Shown here one piece after another: positions 41,808-50,758 of a stretch of DNA of 64,000 nt. The notes under the pieces were generated by a model. It did not search any database. It saw only the letters and a list, made by a program, of their open reading frames with translations, and was not told the DNA's origin. The first letter of the stretch is position 1. Every line of letters starts with the position of its first letter. This DNA comes from Amycolatopsis acidiphila (lineage in GTDB: Bacteria; Actinomycetota; Actinomycetes; Mycobacteriales; Pseudonocardiaceae), in the NCBI RefSeq assembly GCF_021391495.1, contig NZ_CP090063.1, forward strand, positions 1,984,001 through 2,048,000, read 5' to 3'. The position numbers were made by a program, and so were the translations under genes.

Positions 41808-41956
41808 GTTGGGTGGCCATCCCGTCGCCTGCGGTCTGTGCATATCACTTTGCGCCAGACCCGCAAGCTTGTGTTGTCGGCTGCCCGCAAGCAGGAGGGT
41901 TGCGGGCCTGGCTCAAAGTGATGCCGCGAGTTCAGGCGACGGGATGACCACCCAAC
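41808..41956. repeat. 149-bp imperfect inverted repeat
   Basis: The left arm (41808-41871) and right arm (41888-41956) match in reverse complement in blocks: GTTGGGTGG with CCACCCAAC, CATCCCGTCGCCTG with CAGGCGACGGGATG, ATCACTTTG with CAAAGTGAT, CCCGCAA with TTGCGGG and GCTTG with CAAGC. The loop is about 16 bases. The blocks are separated by mismatched stretches of unequal length. It can form one long stem, as in MITE-like or structured-RNA elements. Confidence 0.8.
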
Positions 41957-42073
41957 CCTGGGGCGACCCTCGCCATCCGCCACAACCCCGGACAGTCCGA
42001 AATGCCCTGTGCCGACCCAAATGGGCCCTTGACAATCCCACCTGCCGGGAAGACCCTGCTATGAAGCCCAATT

Positions 42074-42092
42074 CTAGAGGACAGTTCTAAAA
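42074..42092. promoter_or_regulatory. TAGAAC-type operator before MFS gene
   Basis: CTAGAGGACAGTTCTAAAA; on the minus strand TAGAAC-TGT-CCTCTA. It lies after a TTGACA box (42029-42034) and a GACCCT -10-like box 17 bp further on, 30 bp before the MFS start. It matches the other five sites of this cluster in a 19-base alignment. Confidence 0.65.
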
Positions 42093-42121
42093 GCGGTCGC
42101 GCCGCCAGAAGGGTCAGAGCG

Positions 42122-43438
42122 ATGAGGCTCTCCTACGTTCGCGAACTCGACGAGTATCCGACCGGGCTCCGCCGGATGCGCATTCTCACGATGGCCGTCC
42201 TGGCCATCCTGATCGGGTCCTACGAGGCGCAGATCGCGCCCGTCGTCCCGTTGCTGCTCAAGGATCTGCACATGTCCCTGGCCACGTACGGCACCGTCTC
42301 GGCCGTGGCGACCATCGCGGGCGCACTGGCCTCCGCGGCAGGCGGCCGGCTGACCGACCACTACGGCCGGGTCCGCCTGCTCGTGCCGTTGATGCTGCTC
42401 ACCGGCGTGCTGTGCTTCATCATGACGCTCGTGCACAGCCCCGGCCAGCTGCTGCTCGCCAGGATCGCACTATCCATTGTGGACGGTATGGCGATGGCGG
42501 GCACCGCCCCGCTGGTCCGCGACTTCTCGCCCCGGATGGGCCGGGCGCAGAGCTTCGGCTTCTGGACCTGGGGCCCCGTCGGCGCGAACTTCCTCGCCGC
42601 GGCCGTCGCCGGGCTCACGCTGCCCCTCTTCGACGACTCCTGGCGCTCCCAGTTCGTCATCATGGGAGTATTTTCACTCGTCATCTCCGTCGTGATCATC
42701 TTCAACATCGCCGACCTCTCGCCGGAGCTGCGCGACCGCATCCGCCAGACCGAGCACCACGAGGGCGTGGAGGCCGCCATGGCCCGCCCGCCACGGCTGC
42801 GGAACCTGCTGGCACACCGGCACATCTGGGCGCACGTCGTGGGCATCTCGCTCTGGCTGGTGCTGTACATGACCCTGACGCTCTACGGCCAGACCATGAT
42901 CAGCCAGGCCTTCCACCTGAGTGCGTCCAAGGCCTCCACCATCATGTCCGTGTTCTGGGTGCTGAACCTGGTCACCCTGATCGTGATCGGCCGCGTCTCC
43001 GACCGGCTGCAGCTGCGCAAGCCGATCTCCGTCGCGGGCACGATCGCGGCCCTGATCATCGCGGGCTACCTGGTGACCCTCGTCAGCCGGGGCACCGCGG
43101 GCACCGTGCACCTGATGATCACCGGCGCCCTGCTCGGCGGCGCGCTGGGTGTGGCCTACGGCCCGTGGATGGCGAACTACTCCGAGGACGCCGAGGACGT
43201 CGACCCCCGCCTGCAGGGCACCGCGTGGGGCATCTACGGCTTCCTCGCCAAGGCCGTCGCCGTGGTCGCGCTGTTCGTGATCCCGCGGGTGGTCGAGGCG
43301 GGCGGCTGGGGCACCTGGCTGATGGTCGCGACCGTCTGCCTCGCCCTGTTCATCCCGGCGGCGCTGATGTTCCACGGCCGCTGGCGGCGCCCCGCCGTCA
43401 AGCCGAGCGTGCCGAGCACCGCGGCGGCGAGAACCTAA
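42122..43438 (+). CDS. MFS transporter (metabolite uptake type)
   Basis: A 438-residue major facilitator with about 12 helices: MAVLAILIGSYEAQIAPVVP begins the first, and the conserved loop between helices 2 and 3 is GGRLTDHYGRVRLLVP. A 30-residue cytoplasmic loop after helix 6 (SPELRDRIRQTEHHEGVEAA) is normal for the family. The promoter carries the cluster's operator, so the carrier is likely co-induced with the acyl-CoA pathway and could import its acid substrate. Its stop overlaps the convergent thioesterase gene by 4 bp. Confidence 0.88.
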   Translation: MRLSYVRELDEYPTGLRRMRILTMAVLAILIGSYEAQIAPVVPLLLKDLHMSLATYGTVSAVATIAGALASAAGGRLTDHYGRVRLLVPLMLLTGVLCFIMTLVHSPGQLLLARIALSIVDGMAMAGTAPLVRDFSPRMGRAQSFGFWTWGPVGANFLAAAVAGLTLPLFDDSWRSQFVIMGVFSLVISVVIIFNIADLSPELRDRIRQTEHHEGVEAAMARPPRLRNLLAHRHIWAHVVGISLWLVLYMTLTLYGQTMISQAFHLSASKASTIMSVFWVLNLVTLIVIGRVSDRLQLRKPISVAGTIAALIIAGYLVTLVSRGTAGTVHLMITGALLGGALGVAYGPWMANYSEDAEDVDPRLQGTAWGIYGFLAKAVAVVALFVIPRVVEAGGWGTWLMVATVCLALFIPAALMFHGRWRRPAVKPSVPSTAAART

Positions 43439-44223
43439 CCCGCCGCCTGTTCAGCCGCCCGCGGCCGCCGCGGTGGCCTGACCCCCGGGTTGGCCACCGC
43501 GGCTGTCGCGCTGTAACCGACCGGGCCGAGCCGGTCGTACACCGTGCAGAGCCCGACCGCCACGCCCTCGTCGCTGGTGTGCCCGCCCGACTGCAGCCCG
43601 ATGTGCTCGCCGACCGGCGGCCGGCTCAGGTACAGCGTGTAGTCGGCGTTGATGAACTCCAGGTCCCCGTCGCTGCCGTGGGCCAGCGGGCTCGCCATGT
43701 CGGCGGCCAGCGCCGCCCGCACGAACGGCGAAAGCTCCTCGCCGTCGACCAGGGCGATCGGCTCACGCAACCAGATCCGCCGTGTGTCGCCTTCGTTGAA
43801 CCGCCAGCGTTGCGGCATCGAACCCGGCTTCGCGGGGGGCAGGGTGAGCGGGTCCGGCGCGTCCCAGTCCGGCGTGGCCGGTACGCGCCCCGGCGGCTGC
43901 TCGCCCGCGCGCAGCTGTACCGCGGTGGCCCTGGCGATGAGCCCGATCGCCGAGCTCGCCGTGGCCTCGGCGACCCGGATCCGGTGCCCGTCGCGGATCC
44001 GGACGGTGGTGACCTCGACGGGTTCGAGCGGTGCGCTGCGGAACAGGTCCACCGTCAGCCGCCCGAACCGCAGGCCCGGCGCGCCGTGCTCGGCCTCCAG
44101 GGTGCGGGCGAGCAGGCCGCCGAGCAGCCTGCCGTGCAGCATCGTCGGCGCCCACCAGCTCCGGGCGTGCGGCGCCGGCGCGAACCGGCCGCCGGAGGGG
44201 GTGAAGTAGGCCGGTGACGCCAA
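43435..44223 (-). CDS. acyl-CoA thioesterase (double hotdog)
   Basis: A 262-residue protein of the thioesterase-like superfamily (TesB-type, two hotdog modules). Visible patterns: SWWAPTMLHGRLLGGLLART at the first module, the FGRLTVDLFRSAPLEPVEVT strand set, and in the second half LSPFVRAALAADMASPLAHG and DLEFINADYTLYLSRPP. The start is TTG 44223 with GGAAGGA upstream. It follows the TetR gene by 30 bp and is probably co-transcribed, perhaps to free CoA from dead-end acyl-CoAs. Confidence 0.82.
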   Translation of the reverse strand: MASPAYFTPSGGRFAPAPHARSWWAPTMLHGRLLGGLLARTLEAEHGAPGLRFGRLTVDLFRSAPLEPVEVTTVRIRDGHRIRVAEATASSAIGLIARATAVQLRAGEQPPGRVPATPDWDAPDPLTLPPAKPGSMPQRWRFNEGDTRRIWLREPIALVDGEELSPFVRAALAADMASPLAHGSDGDLEFINADYTLYLSRPPVGEHIGLQSGGHTSDEGVAVGLCTVYDRLGPVGYSATAAVANPGVRPPRRPRAAEQAAG

Positions 44224-44253
44224 GGCGCTGGTCCTTCCGGGGGCGGGGACGTC

Positions 44254-44886
44254 CTATTCGGACTCGGGGCGGTGCACGGGGTCGAGCCTGCGGATCAGCG
44301 TCTCGGCCGCGTCGGCGATCGTGTTCGCCTTGCGCTTGGTCGGGCAGTTCGCGATCTCGCGGCCCGCCTCGCCGATGATCGTGGTGATCACCGAGACCGT
44401 CAACCTGTCCACCGGGTCCGAGCCCGCGCCCAGCAGCACGGCGTTCTGCCGGACCCACTCGCGGTTGCGGGTGCGGCGCATCAGCTCGAACCCGGGCGGA
44501 CCGTCCCCGTCGAGGAACACCCGGACCAGGTCACGGCGCTGCCAGGACCCTTCGAGGAACGCGCGGGCGCCGACGATGAGCAGGTCGAGCGCGTCCTCCA
44601 CACCCTCGGCGCGGGCCTTGGCCACGGACGCCGTCGCGTGGTGCTCGTGGCTGGCCTGGTGGTCCTCCCACAGTGCCAGGTACAGCTCGGTCTTACCGCC
44701 GAAGTGGTGGTAGAGGCTGCCGACGCTGGAGTCGGCCCGCTTGACCACCTCCGCGACGCTCGCCTCGGCGAAGCCGCGCTCGCTGAACACCTCGCGGGCG
44801 GCGTTCAGCAGCACCCGGCGGGTCTCCGTGGTGCGGCTCCACTGCCAGGCGTTCCCGGTGCTCGTCGTTCCCGTCTTGCGTGCCAT
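44254..44886 (-). CDS. TetR-family regulator of the acyl-CoA cluster
   Basis: A 210-residue TetR regulator. The DNA-binding domain is RRVLLNAAREVFSERGFAEA, then SVAEVVKRADSSVGSLYHHF with the usual GGKTELYLAL end. It lies in the middle of the catabolic cluster and has a copy of the shared palindrome just before its start. By position and regulon layout it is the best candidate to bind the six TAGAAC-N3-GTTCTA sites; an acyl-CoA is the likely ligand, by analogy with other TetR regulators of such clusters. Confidence 0.9.
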   Translation of the reverse strand: MARKTGTTSTGNAWQWSRTTETRRVLLNAAREVFSERGFAEASVAEVVKRADSSVGSLYHHFGGKTELYLALWEDHQASHEHHATASVAKARAEGVEDALDLLIVGARAFLEGSWQRRDLVRVFLDGDGPPGFELMRRTRNREWVRQNAVLLGAGSDPVDRLTVSVITTIIGEAGREIANCPTKRKANTIADAAETLIRRLDPVHRPESE

Positions 44887-44903
44887 TGCCCGCTCCGTTC
44901 GGT

Positions 44904-44922
44904 CCGTCGAACCCGATTCTAC
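44904..44922. promoter_or_regulatory. TAGAAC-type operator before TetR gene
   Basis: TCGAAC-CCG-ATTCTA core, 18 bp upstream of the TetR start. The weakest half-site match of the six (TCGAAC for TAGAAC) but with the same N3 spacing. A 21-base element beside it (44926-44946) recurs before the SDR operon at 52838-52858. Confidence 0.55.
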
Positions 44923-45049
44923 TAATCCGACCGAAAGCAGGCGGACACGGTCCGCAGCCGACCTGCTCGTGGCAACCCGTTTCCGCCGTGGCTGCCCGTC
45001 GGATCAGTAACGAACGGCACGGTAGAACGCCCGTCGCCCGGAAGCGCTC

Positions 45050-45107
45050 TTGACACCGATCACGGACCGGCGCAGGCTGAATGAATTACTAGAGTCGTGT
45101 TCTAAAA
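45050..45107 (+). promoter_or_regulatory. promoter and TAGAAC-type operator of acyl-CoA ligase operon
   Basis: TTGACA at 45050-45055, a 17-bp spacer and CAGGCT at 45073-45078, then the operator CTAGAGTCGTGTTCTAAAA at 45089-45107. Bound repressor would sit right at or just after the transcription start. The ligase start is 33 bp further. Confidence 0.68.
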
Positions 45108-45140
45108 AGTGCGCCAACGGCGGTGCGAAGGCGGGCAGGG

Positions 45141-47273
45141 ATGACGAACTTCTCGGTCAGCGCAAGGGAAAGCACGAGCTCACTGCGGGCGTTGTTCAAC
45201 CCCGGTTCGATCGCGCTGGTGGGTGCGACCGACAAGTCCGGCTGGTCCCGCAACACCTTCGACAACCTGCAGGCCCACGGTTTCACCGGGCCCGTGCACC
45301 TGGTCAACCCGCGCACCGAGATCGTGCACGGCCGGCGGGCGCACCGGAGCCTGAGCGAGATCGGGCAGCCCGTCGACCTCGCCTACGTCATGGTCCCCAC
45401 GCCGGTCGTGCTGCCGGTGCTGCGGGAGGGCGCGCGGCTGGGCATCCGCAGCTACGTCGTGCTCACCGCCGGTTTCGGCGAGACCGGGGCCGAGGGCCGG
45501 CTGCGCGAGCAGGAGGTGCTGGACTTCGCGCGCGAGAACGAGCTGACCGTGCTGGGGCCCAACGGGAACGGCTACATCAACGCCGCCGCGCGGATCACCC
45601 CGTACGGGCTGCCGATCCTGAGCGCACCCGCCCGCGGCTCGGTCGGCGTCGTGCTGCAGAGCGGCGCGCTGGCCAGCTCGATCCTCGCCTTCGCGCAGGC
45701 GCGCAACGTCGGGATCAGCCTGCTCACCGCGATGGGCAACGAGGCGATGATCTCGGTCACCGACGTCATGGAGTACCTGATCGACGACCCGGCGACCAAG
45801 GTCATCGCGTTGTTCCTGGAGTCGGTCCGCCGTCCCGGCGAGTTCGCGGCGGCGGCCCGCCGTGCCGCCGCGGCGGGCAAACCTGTCGTCGCGCTCAAGA
45901 TCGGCGCCAGCCAACTCGCGTCGCGCACCGCGCAGGCGCACACCGGCGCGCTGGTCGGCGACGACAGCGTGATCGACGCCGCGTTCCGGCAGCTGGGCGT
46001 GATCCGCGTGCGGTCGCTGGAGGATCTGATCATCACCTCCGGCCTGCTCGCCGGCACCCCGCCCCTGCCGGGGCGCCGGGTCGGCGTCGTGACCCCCTCC
46101 GGTGGCGCGTCGGAGATCATCGCCGACCGGGCCGAGCAGGAGGGACTGGTCCTGCCGGAGTACGCGCCGGAGACGGTGGCGCGGCTGAAGGAGATCCTGC
46201 CGGAGTTCGCGACCGTGCAGAACCCGCTCGACGTGACCGGCTACGTGGTGGTAGACCGGACGCTGCTGAGCCGCGCGCTCGCGATCGTGGCCGAGGACCC
46301 CGGGATCGACGAGGTCATGCTGCTGTCCGACCTGCCGCGCGGCGTGCCGGCCGATCCGGAGCTGGCGCTGTCGGTGTACCACACGAGCAGCCGGCTGATC
46401 CAGGAGTCGCCGCGCCCGGTCGTGGTCGTGAGCAACGTGCTGGTCGACGTCAGCGACTTCGGCCGGAAGGTGCAGGAGGAGACCGGATACCCCTACGTCG
46501 CGGGTGGGATCGAACACGGCGTCGGCGCGCTGGGCGCGGCCGTGCGCTGGGCCGAACAGGCCCGCGAGGTTTCCTCCCGGGCGCCGGCACCGGTCACCGC
46601 GGTGCCCGAGCTGCCGGCCGGGCCCACCGGCACGTGGGTCGAGCACGAGGCGGCGGCTTTCCTGGCGCGTAACGGGATTCCCGTGGTGCCCGCCGAGCTC
46701 GCCGACGACGAGGACACCGCGGTCGAGGCCGCGGACCGGTTCGGCTATCCGGTGGTGCTCAAGGCCGTCGCCGACGGTCTTGGCCACAAGAGCGACATCG
46801 GCGGCGTCCGGCTCGGCCTGGCGAGCGAGCAGGACGTGCGGCAGGCGCACCGTGAGATCACCGCGTCGTTGCGGGCGATGGACGCGAAGGGGATCGGCAC
46901 CCTCGTCCAGCCGCAGCGCTCGGGCGGGGTGGAGCTGCTCGTCGGCGTGGTGCGCGACGCGGCGTGGGGGCCGGTGCTGGCGGTCGGGCTCGGTGGCATC
47001 TGGGTGGAAGTGCTGCGGGACGCGGCACAACGACTGCTGCCCGTTAGCACCGCCGATGTCCGGTCAGCGCTCGGAGAATTGCGTGGTGCGGTCGTTTTGC
47101 GCGGGTCCAGAGGGCACGAACCGGCCGATTTGGACAGTGTCGCCGAGGTCGTCGCGCGGGTGGGCGAGCTTGCCCTCGCGCTGGGTGATCAGCTGGAATC
47201 GTTGGAGATCAACCCGTTGCTGGTGCGGGGTTCGCGGGTGGAGGCGTTGGACGCGCTCATCACGTGGCGCTGA
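45141..47273 (+). CDS. NDP-forming acyl-CoA synthetase (acetate--CoA ligase family)
   Basis: A 710-residue fused alpha-beta ligase. Domains in order: CoA-binding (LFNPGSIALVGATDKSGWSR), two ligase-CoA domains with the phospho-His region QAHTGALVGDDS at about residue 280 and PLDVTGYVVVDRTLL, then an ATP-grasp domain from about residue 500 (AAAFLARNGIPVVPAELADD, VVLKAVADGLGHKSDIGGVR) ending LEINPLLVRG. It makes acyl-CoA from acid, CoA and ATP with ADP and phosphate as products. As first gene after an operator it probably activates the pathway's acid. The MFS gene follows 15 bp later. Confidence 0.9.
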   Translation: MTNFSVSARESTSSLRALFNPGSIALVGATDKSGWSRNTFDNLQAHGFTGPVHLVNPRTEIVHGRRAHRSLSEIGQPVDLAYVMVPTPVVLPVLREGARLGIRSYVVLTAGFGETGAEGRLREQEVLDFARENELTVLGPNGNGYINAAARITPYGLPILSAPARGSVGVVLQSGALASSILAFAQARNVGISLLTAMGNEAMISVTDVMEYLIDDPATKVIALFLESVRRPGEFAAAARRAAAAGKPVVALKIGASQLASRTAQAHTGALVGDDSVIDAAFRQLGVIRVRSLEDLIITSGLLAGTPPLPGRRVGVVTPSGGASEIIADRAEQEGLVLPEYAPETVARLKEILPEFATVQNPLDVTGYVVVDRTLLSRALAIVAEDPGIDEVMLLSDLPRGVPADPELALSVYHTSSRLIQESPRPVVVVSNVLVDVSDFGRKVQEETGYPYVAGGIEHGVGALGAAVRWAEQAREVSSRAPAPVTAVPELPAGPTGTWVEHEAAAFLARNGIPVVPAELADDEDTAVEAADRFGYPVVLKAVADGLGHKSDIGGVRLGLASEQDVRQAHREITASLRAMDAKGIGTLVQPQRSGGVELLVGVVRDAAWGPVLAVGLGGIWVEVLRDAAQRLLPVSTADVRSALGELRGAVVLRGSRGHEPADLDSVAEVVARVGELALALGDQLESLEINPLLVRGSRVEALDALITWR

Positions 47274-47288
47274 GGGAAAGGATGGCGA

Positions 47289-48998
47289 GTGGGCGGGGCG
47301 GACGTTCGGGGGGAGAGGTACAAATGGGTGGCGCTGACCAACACGACGATCGGCGTCCTGCTCGCCACGATCGACTCGTCGATCATGCTGATCGCGATGC
47401 CGGACATCTTCCGCGGCATCCAGCTCGATCCGCTGTTGCCGGAGAACAGCTTCTACCTGCTGTGGATGATCCTCGGCTACCTGGTCACCAGCAGCGTGCT
47501 GGTGGTGAGCGTCGGGCGGCTGGGTGACCTGTTCGGCCGGGTGCGGATGTACAACCTCGGGTTCGTCATCTACACCTTCGCCTCGCTCATGCTCACCATC
47601 GACTGGATGACCGGGCACGCGGGCGCGATCTGGCTGCTGCTGTGGCGGATCGTGCAGGGCGTGGGCGGGGCGTTCCTGGTCGGCAACTCCGGCGCGATCC
47701 TCACCGACGCGTTCCCGCCGCGGCAGCGCGGGCTCGCCCTCGGCATCAACAACGTCGCCGGCATCAGCGGCACGTTCATCGGGCTGGTGCTGGGCGGCCT
47801 GCTCGCGCCGATCAACTGGCGGCTGGTGTTCCTGATCTCCGTGCCGTGCGGGGTGTTCGGCGCGGTGTGGGCCTACCGGCGGCTGCACGACCTGTCGAAG
47901 CGCTCGGGCGAACCGATCGACTGGCTGGGCAACGTCACCTTCGCGGTCGGGCTGATCCTGGTGATGATCGGGATCACGCACGGGATCCAGCCGCACGGCG
48001 GGCACACGATGGGCTGGACGAGCCCGGTCGTCGTCGGCTGCCTCGCCGTGGGCGTGGCGCTGCTGGTGGCGTTCGGCGTGATCGAGACGCGGGTGCGGTT
48101 CCCGATGTTCCGGCTGCCGTTGTTCAAGATCCGGGCGTTCACGTTCGGCACGCTCTCGACCTTCCTGTCCGCGCTCGGCCGCGGTGGGCTGATGTTCATG
48201 CTGATCATCTGGTTGCAGGGGATCTGGCTGCCGCTGCACGGCTACAGCTTCGAGTCGACGCCGTTGTGGGCCGGGATCCACATGCTGCCGCTGACGGTCG
48301 GCTTCCTCGCGGCGGGCCCGGTTTCGGGATACCTGTCGGACCGGTTCGGCGCACGGCCGTTCGCGACCGCGGGCATGCTCGCCGCGGCGATGACGTTCGT
48401 GTTGCTGGAGCTGTTGCCGATCGACTTCCCGTATCCGGCCTTCGCGGCGATCCTGCTGCTGAACGGGCTCGCGATGGGGTGTTTCGCGTCGCCGAACCGG
48501 GCGGCGGTGATGAACAGCCTGCCGGTGAGCCACCGCGGCGCCGGGGGCGGGATGAACTCGACCTTCCAGAACTCGGCGCAGGTGTTCTCGATCGGCATCT
48601 TCTTCTCGTTGATGATCACCGGCCTGGCGGCGAGCCTGCCCTCGACGCTGACGAGTGGCCTGGAGGCGCACCACGTCCCGCCCGCGGCGGCCGCGGCGGT
48701 GGCGGGCAGCCCGCCGGTCTCGGTGCTGTTCGCGGCCTTCCTCGGCTACAACCCGATGCAGCACCTGTTGGGGAACAACGTGATCGCGCAGCTGCCACCC
48801 GCCGATGCGGCCGCGCTGACGGGGCATTCGTTCTTCCCGAACCTCATCGCGGGCCCGTTCCAGGCGGGGCTGCACATCGCGTTCGGCTTCGCCATCGCGG
48901 CGTGCCTGATCGCGGCGGGCGCGAGCGCCTTCCGGGGAAGCCGTTATGTGGCAGCGGAACTGGAGACGCCGGTGCCGTCCCACGAGAAGGCTTCCTGA
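47289..48998 (+). CDS. MFS transporter, DHA2 (14-helix) type
   Basis: A 569-residue DHA2-type transporter with about 14 helices. The start region reads YKWVALTNTTIGVLLATIDS, then SSIMLIAMPDIFRGI; the motif A loop is VGRLGDLFGRVRMYN and the motif C-like segment is ALGINNVAGISGTFIGLVLG. It starts at GTG 47289. Co-transcribed with the acyl-CoA ligase, so it may export or import the acid or a toxic intermediate; typical DHA2 proteins are drug exporters. Confidence 0.88.
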   Translation: MGGADVRGERYKWVALTNTTIGVLLATIDSSIMLIAMPDIFRGIQLDPLLPENSFYLLWMILGYLVTSSVLVVSVGRLGDLFGRVRMYNLGFVIYTFASLMLTIDWMTGHAGAIWLLLWRIVQGVGGAFLVGNSGAILTDAFPPRQRGLALGINNVAGISGTFIGLVLGGLLAPINWRLVFLISVPCGVFGAVWAYRRLHDLSKRSGEPIDWLGNVTFAVGLILVMIGITHGIQPHGGHTMGWTSPVVVGCLAVGVALLVAFGVIETRVRFPMFRLPLFKIRAFTFGTLSTFLSALGRGGLMFMLIIWLQGIWLPLHGYSFESTPLWAGIHMLPLTVGFLAAGPVSGYLSDRFGARPFATAGMLAAAMTFVLLELLPIDFPYPAFAAILLLNGLAMGCFASPNRAAVMNSLPVSHRGAGGGMNSTFQNSAQVFSIGIFFSLMITGLAASLPSTLTSGLEAHHVPPAAAAAVAGSPPVSVLFAAFLGYNPMQHLLGNNVIAQLPPADAAALTGHSFFPNLIAGPFQAGLHIAFGFAIAACLIAAGASAFRGSRYVAAELETPVPSHEKAS

Positions 48999-49019
48999 CG
49001 GGCAGGACGGGCCTCGCAC

Positions 49020-49628
49020 TCAGAACCTCGGCGCGTGGGGCCGGTACTCGCCGTGCACGACGGCCGAGTGGAGCGCTTCCAGGAAGTCCCGCGGGCCGTC
49101 GAAGTCGGGCATCTCCAGGTAGGCCGCGCCGATGCCCGCCGGGTCGTGGGCGTCGGAGCCGGCGGTGCCCGGCAGGCCGAACTCCCGCGCCGTCGCCAGT
49201 GCCGCGGCGTTGACCGACTGGTCGGCGATCTTCGCGTTGAAGACCTCCACCGCGTCGATCAACCCCGCCTCGCACAGCGACGGCAGCTCCGCGCCCACGC
49301 CCCCGCGCAACGGGTCGTACGGGTGCGGCGCGCACACGATCCCGCCCTGCTCCCGGATGCGCGCCACGACCTCGTCCGCGGGCAGCACGTACGGCACGCG
49401 CTCCCGCAGGAACAACCCGATCAGCTCGCCCGACCGCGTCCGGATCTCCTCGCCGACCACGACCCGCGCGCCGATGAGCCGCGACAGGTCGTAGCCGGCG
49501 ATGTGGTTGTGCTCCGTCACGCACACCACGTCCAGGCCGCACGCGGCGACCCGGTCCGCGAGCTGGTCGACCGTCGTCACCGCGTCGCCGGACTCGACGG
49601 TGTGCAGGTGGGTGTCGACCCGGATCAT
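49020..49628 (-). CDS. PHP-domain metal-dependent phosphoesterase-like protein
   Basis: A 202-residue PHP protein: IRVDTHLHTVESGDAVTT has the His-x-His motif, VCVTEHNHIAGYD the second, IVCAPHPYDPLRGG the third and GTAGSDAHDPAGIGAAYLE the last Asp-x-His. All metal ligands are present. Known relatives hydrolyse phosphate esters or act as amidohydrolase-like enzymes; the role in this cluster is unclear. The start overlaps the thiolase-like gene end by 4 bp, so it is the last gene of the SDR operon. Confidence 0.88.
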   Translation of the reverse strand: MIRVDTHLHTVESGDAVTTVDQLADRVAACGLDVVCVTEHNHIAGYDLSRLIGARVVVGEEIRTRSGELIGLFLRERVPYVLPADEVVARIREQGGIVCAPHPYDPLRGGVGAELPSLCEAGLIDAVEVFNAKIADQSVNAAALATAREFGLPGTAGSDAHDPAGIGAAYLEMPDFDGPRDFLEALHSAVVHGEYRPHAPRF

Positions 49629-50758
49629 GGCTTGCGGTTGCCCAGCACCAGCGTGCCCGCGGCCATGAACATCCCGCCGTTGCCCAGCGCCACGCTCACC
49701 TCGACGCCCGGCACCTGCGCCGCCGCCTCGCCGCGCAGCTGCCGCACCGACTCCTGGATCAGGAACATCCCGTACATCCCGGTGTGCGTGTAGGACAGCC
49801 CGCCGCCGTTGGTGTTCACCGGCAGCGACCCGCCCGGCGACGTGTGCCCCTCCGCGATGAACGGCCCCGCCTCGCCCCGCCCGACGAAGCCCATGTCCTC
49901 CAGGCCGTAGATCGGCACGTGCGCGAACGCGTCGTAGATCATCACGTGGTCCACGTCGCCGACCCCGATCCTCGCCTCGGCGAACGCGTCGCGGCTCGAC
50001 CGGCAGAAGGCCGCGGACGTGGTGAAGTCCGCCATCTGCGAGATCAGCGGCGACTCGAAAGTCTCCCCGGTGCCCAGGATGTGCACCGGCGGCTTGCGCA
50101 GGTCGGCCGCGCGCTCGTCGGAGGTGACGATGAGCGCGCCGCCGCCGTCGGTGACCAGGCAGCACTCCAGCAGGTGGAACGGATAGGAGATCATCCGCGA
50201 GTCGAGCACGTCCTCGACCGTGATCGGCTTCCGGTACATCGCCCGCGGGTTGCGTGCGGCCCACTTGCGCTGCGCGACGGCCACGGACGCGAGCTGCTCG
50301 GGGGTCAGCCCGAACTCCTTCATGTACCGCAGCAACGGGATCGTGAACATCGTCGGCGGCCCGAACACCCCGTACGGCGCCTCGAACTGCGCGTTCGGGC
50401 TCGACGCCGGCATCGAGCCGCGCGCCGAGCCGACGCGCGACCGGCCCGACTCGCCGTGCGTGATCAGGATCGTGTCGGCGTGCCCGGCCTGGATCGCGGC
50501 GACCGCGTGCCGGACGTGCAGCAGGAACGACGTGCCCCCGACCCCGGTCCCGTCGATCCAGCGGGGCTGGATGCCCAGCGCGTGCGCCACCTGGATCGGG
50601 CCCGGCGAGGACACCGAGGCGATCCCGTCGATGTCCGACAGCTTCAGGCCGGCGTCGGCGAGCGCGTTACGGGCGCCCTCGACGTGCAGGCGCAGGGTCG
50701 AATGGCCTGGCAGCACACCGATCTCGTCGGTCTCCGCGGCTCCGGCGATGGCTGCCAT
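49625..50758 (-). CDS. thiolase-like lipid-transfer protein (Ltp-type, possible aldolase)
   Basis: A 377-residue SCP2-thiolase-like protein. Where thiolases have the nucleophilic Cys loop this one reads GTGVGGTSFLLHVRHAVAAI, with no Cys. Later motifs are present: DVDHVMIYDAFAHVPIYGLE and VNTNGGGLSYTHTGMYGMF. In mycobacteria such Cys-less Ltp proteins pair with a DUF35 protein and carry out retro-aldol cleavage of steroid side chains (Ltp2/ChsH2). A DUF35 gene lies directly before it with a 1-bp overlap, so an aldolase is a good hypothesis; a plain thiolase is unlikely. Confidence 0.82.
   Translation of the reverse strand: MAAIAGAAETDEIGVLPGHSTLRLHVEGARNALADAGLKLSDIDGIASVSSPGPIQVAHALGIQPRWIDGTGVGGTSFLLHVRHAVAAIQAGHADTILITHGESGRSRVGSARGSMPASSPNAQFEAPYGVFGPPTMFTIPLLRYMKEFGLTPEQLASVAVAQRKWAARNPRAMYRKPITVEDVLDSRMISYPFHLLECCLVTDGGGALIVTSDERAADLRKPPVHILGTGETFESPLISQMADFTTSAAFCRSSRDAFAEARIGVGDVDHVMIYDAFAHVPIYGLEDMGFVGRGEAGPFIAEGHTSPGGSLPVNTNGGGLSYTHTGMYGMFLIQESVRQLRGEAAAQVPGVEVSVALGNGGMFMAAGTLVLGNRKP

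Larger units (their letters stand above)
41054..42121. other. 1.07-kb gene-free divergent intergenic region
   Basis: No frame here has a start site, ribosome site or recognisable protein pattern; apparent frames repeat because the DNA repeats. It holds the ABC/UbiD operon promoter at its left, a 97-bp tandem repeat (41318-41533), a strong hairpin (41656-41675), a 149-bp imperfect inverted repeat (41808-41956) and the MFS promoter with a TAGAAC-type operator at its right end. Confidence 0.7.

Noticed and set aside
44254..44886. Calling this TetR a KstR orthologue
   Set aside because: The operator is one base wider than the KstR consensus and the N-terminal sequence does not match KstR from memory; only an analogy is kept.
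45018..45030. A seventh TAGAAC operator (half-site TAGAAC at 45023-45028)
   Set aside because: The second half does not match; a single 6-mer is expected by chance.
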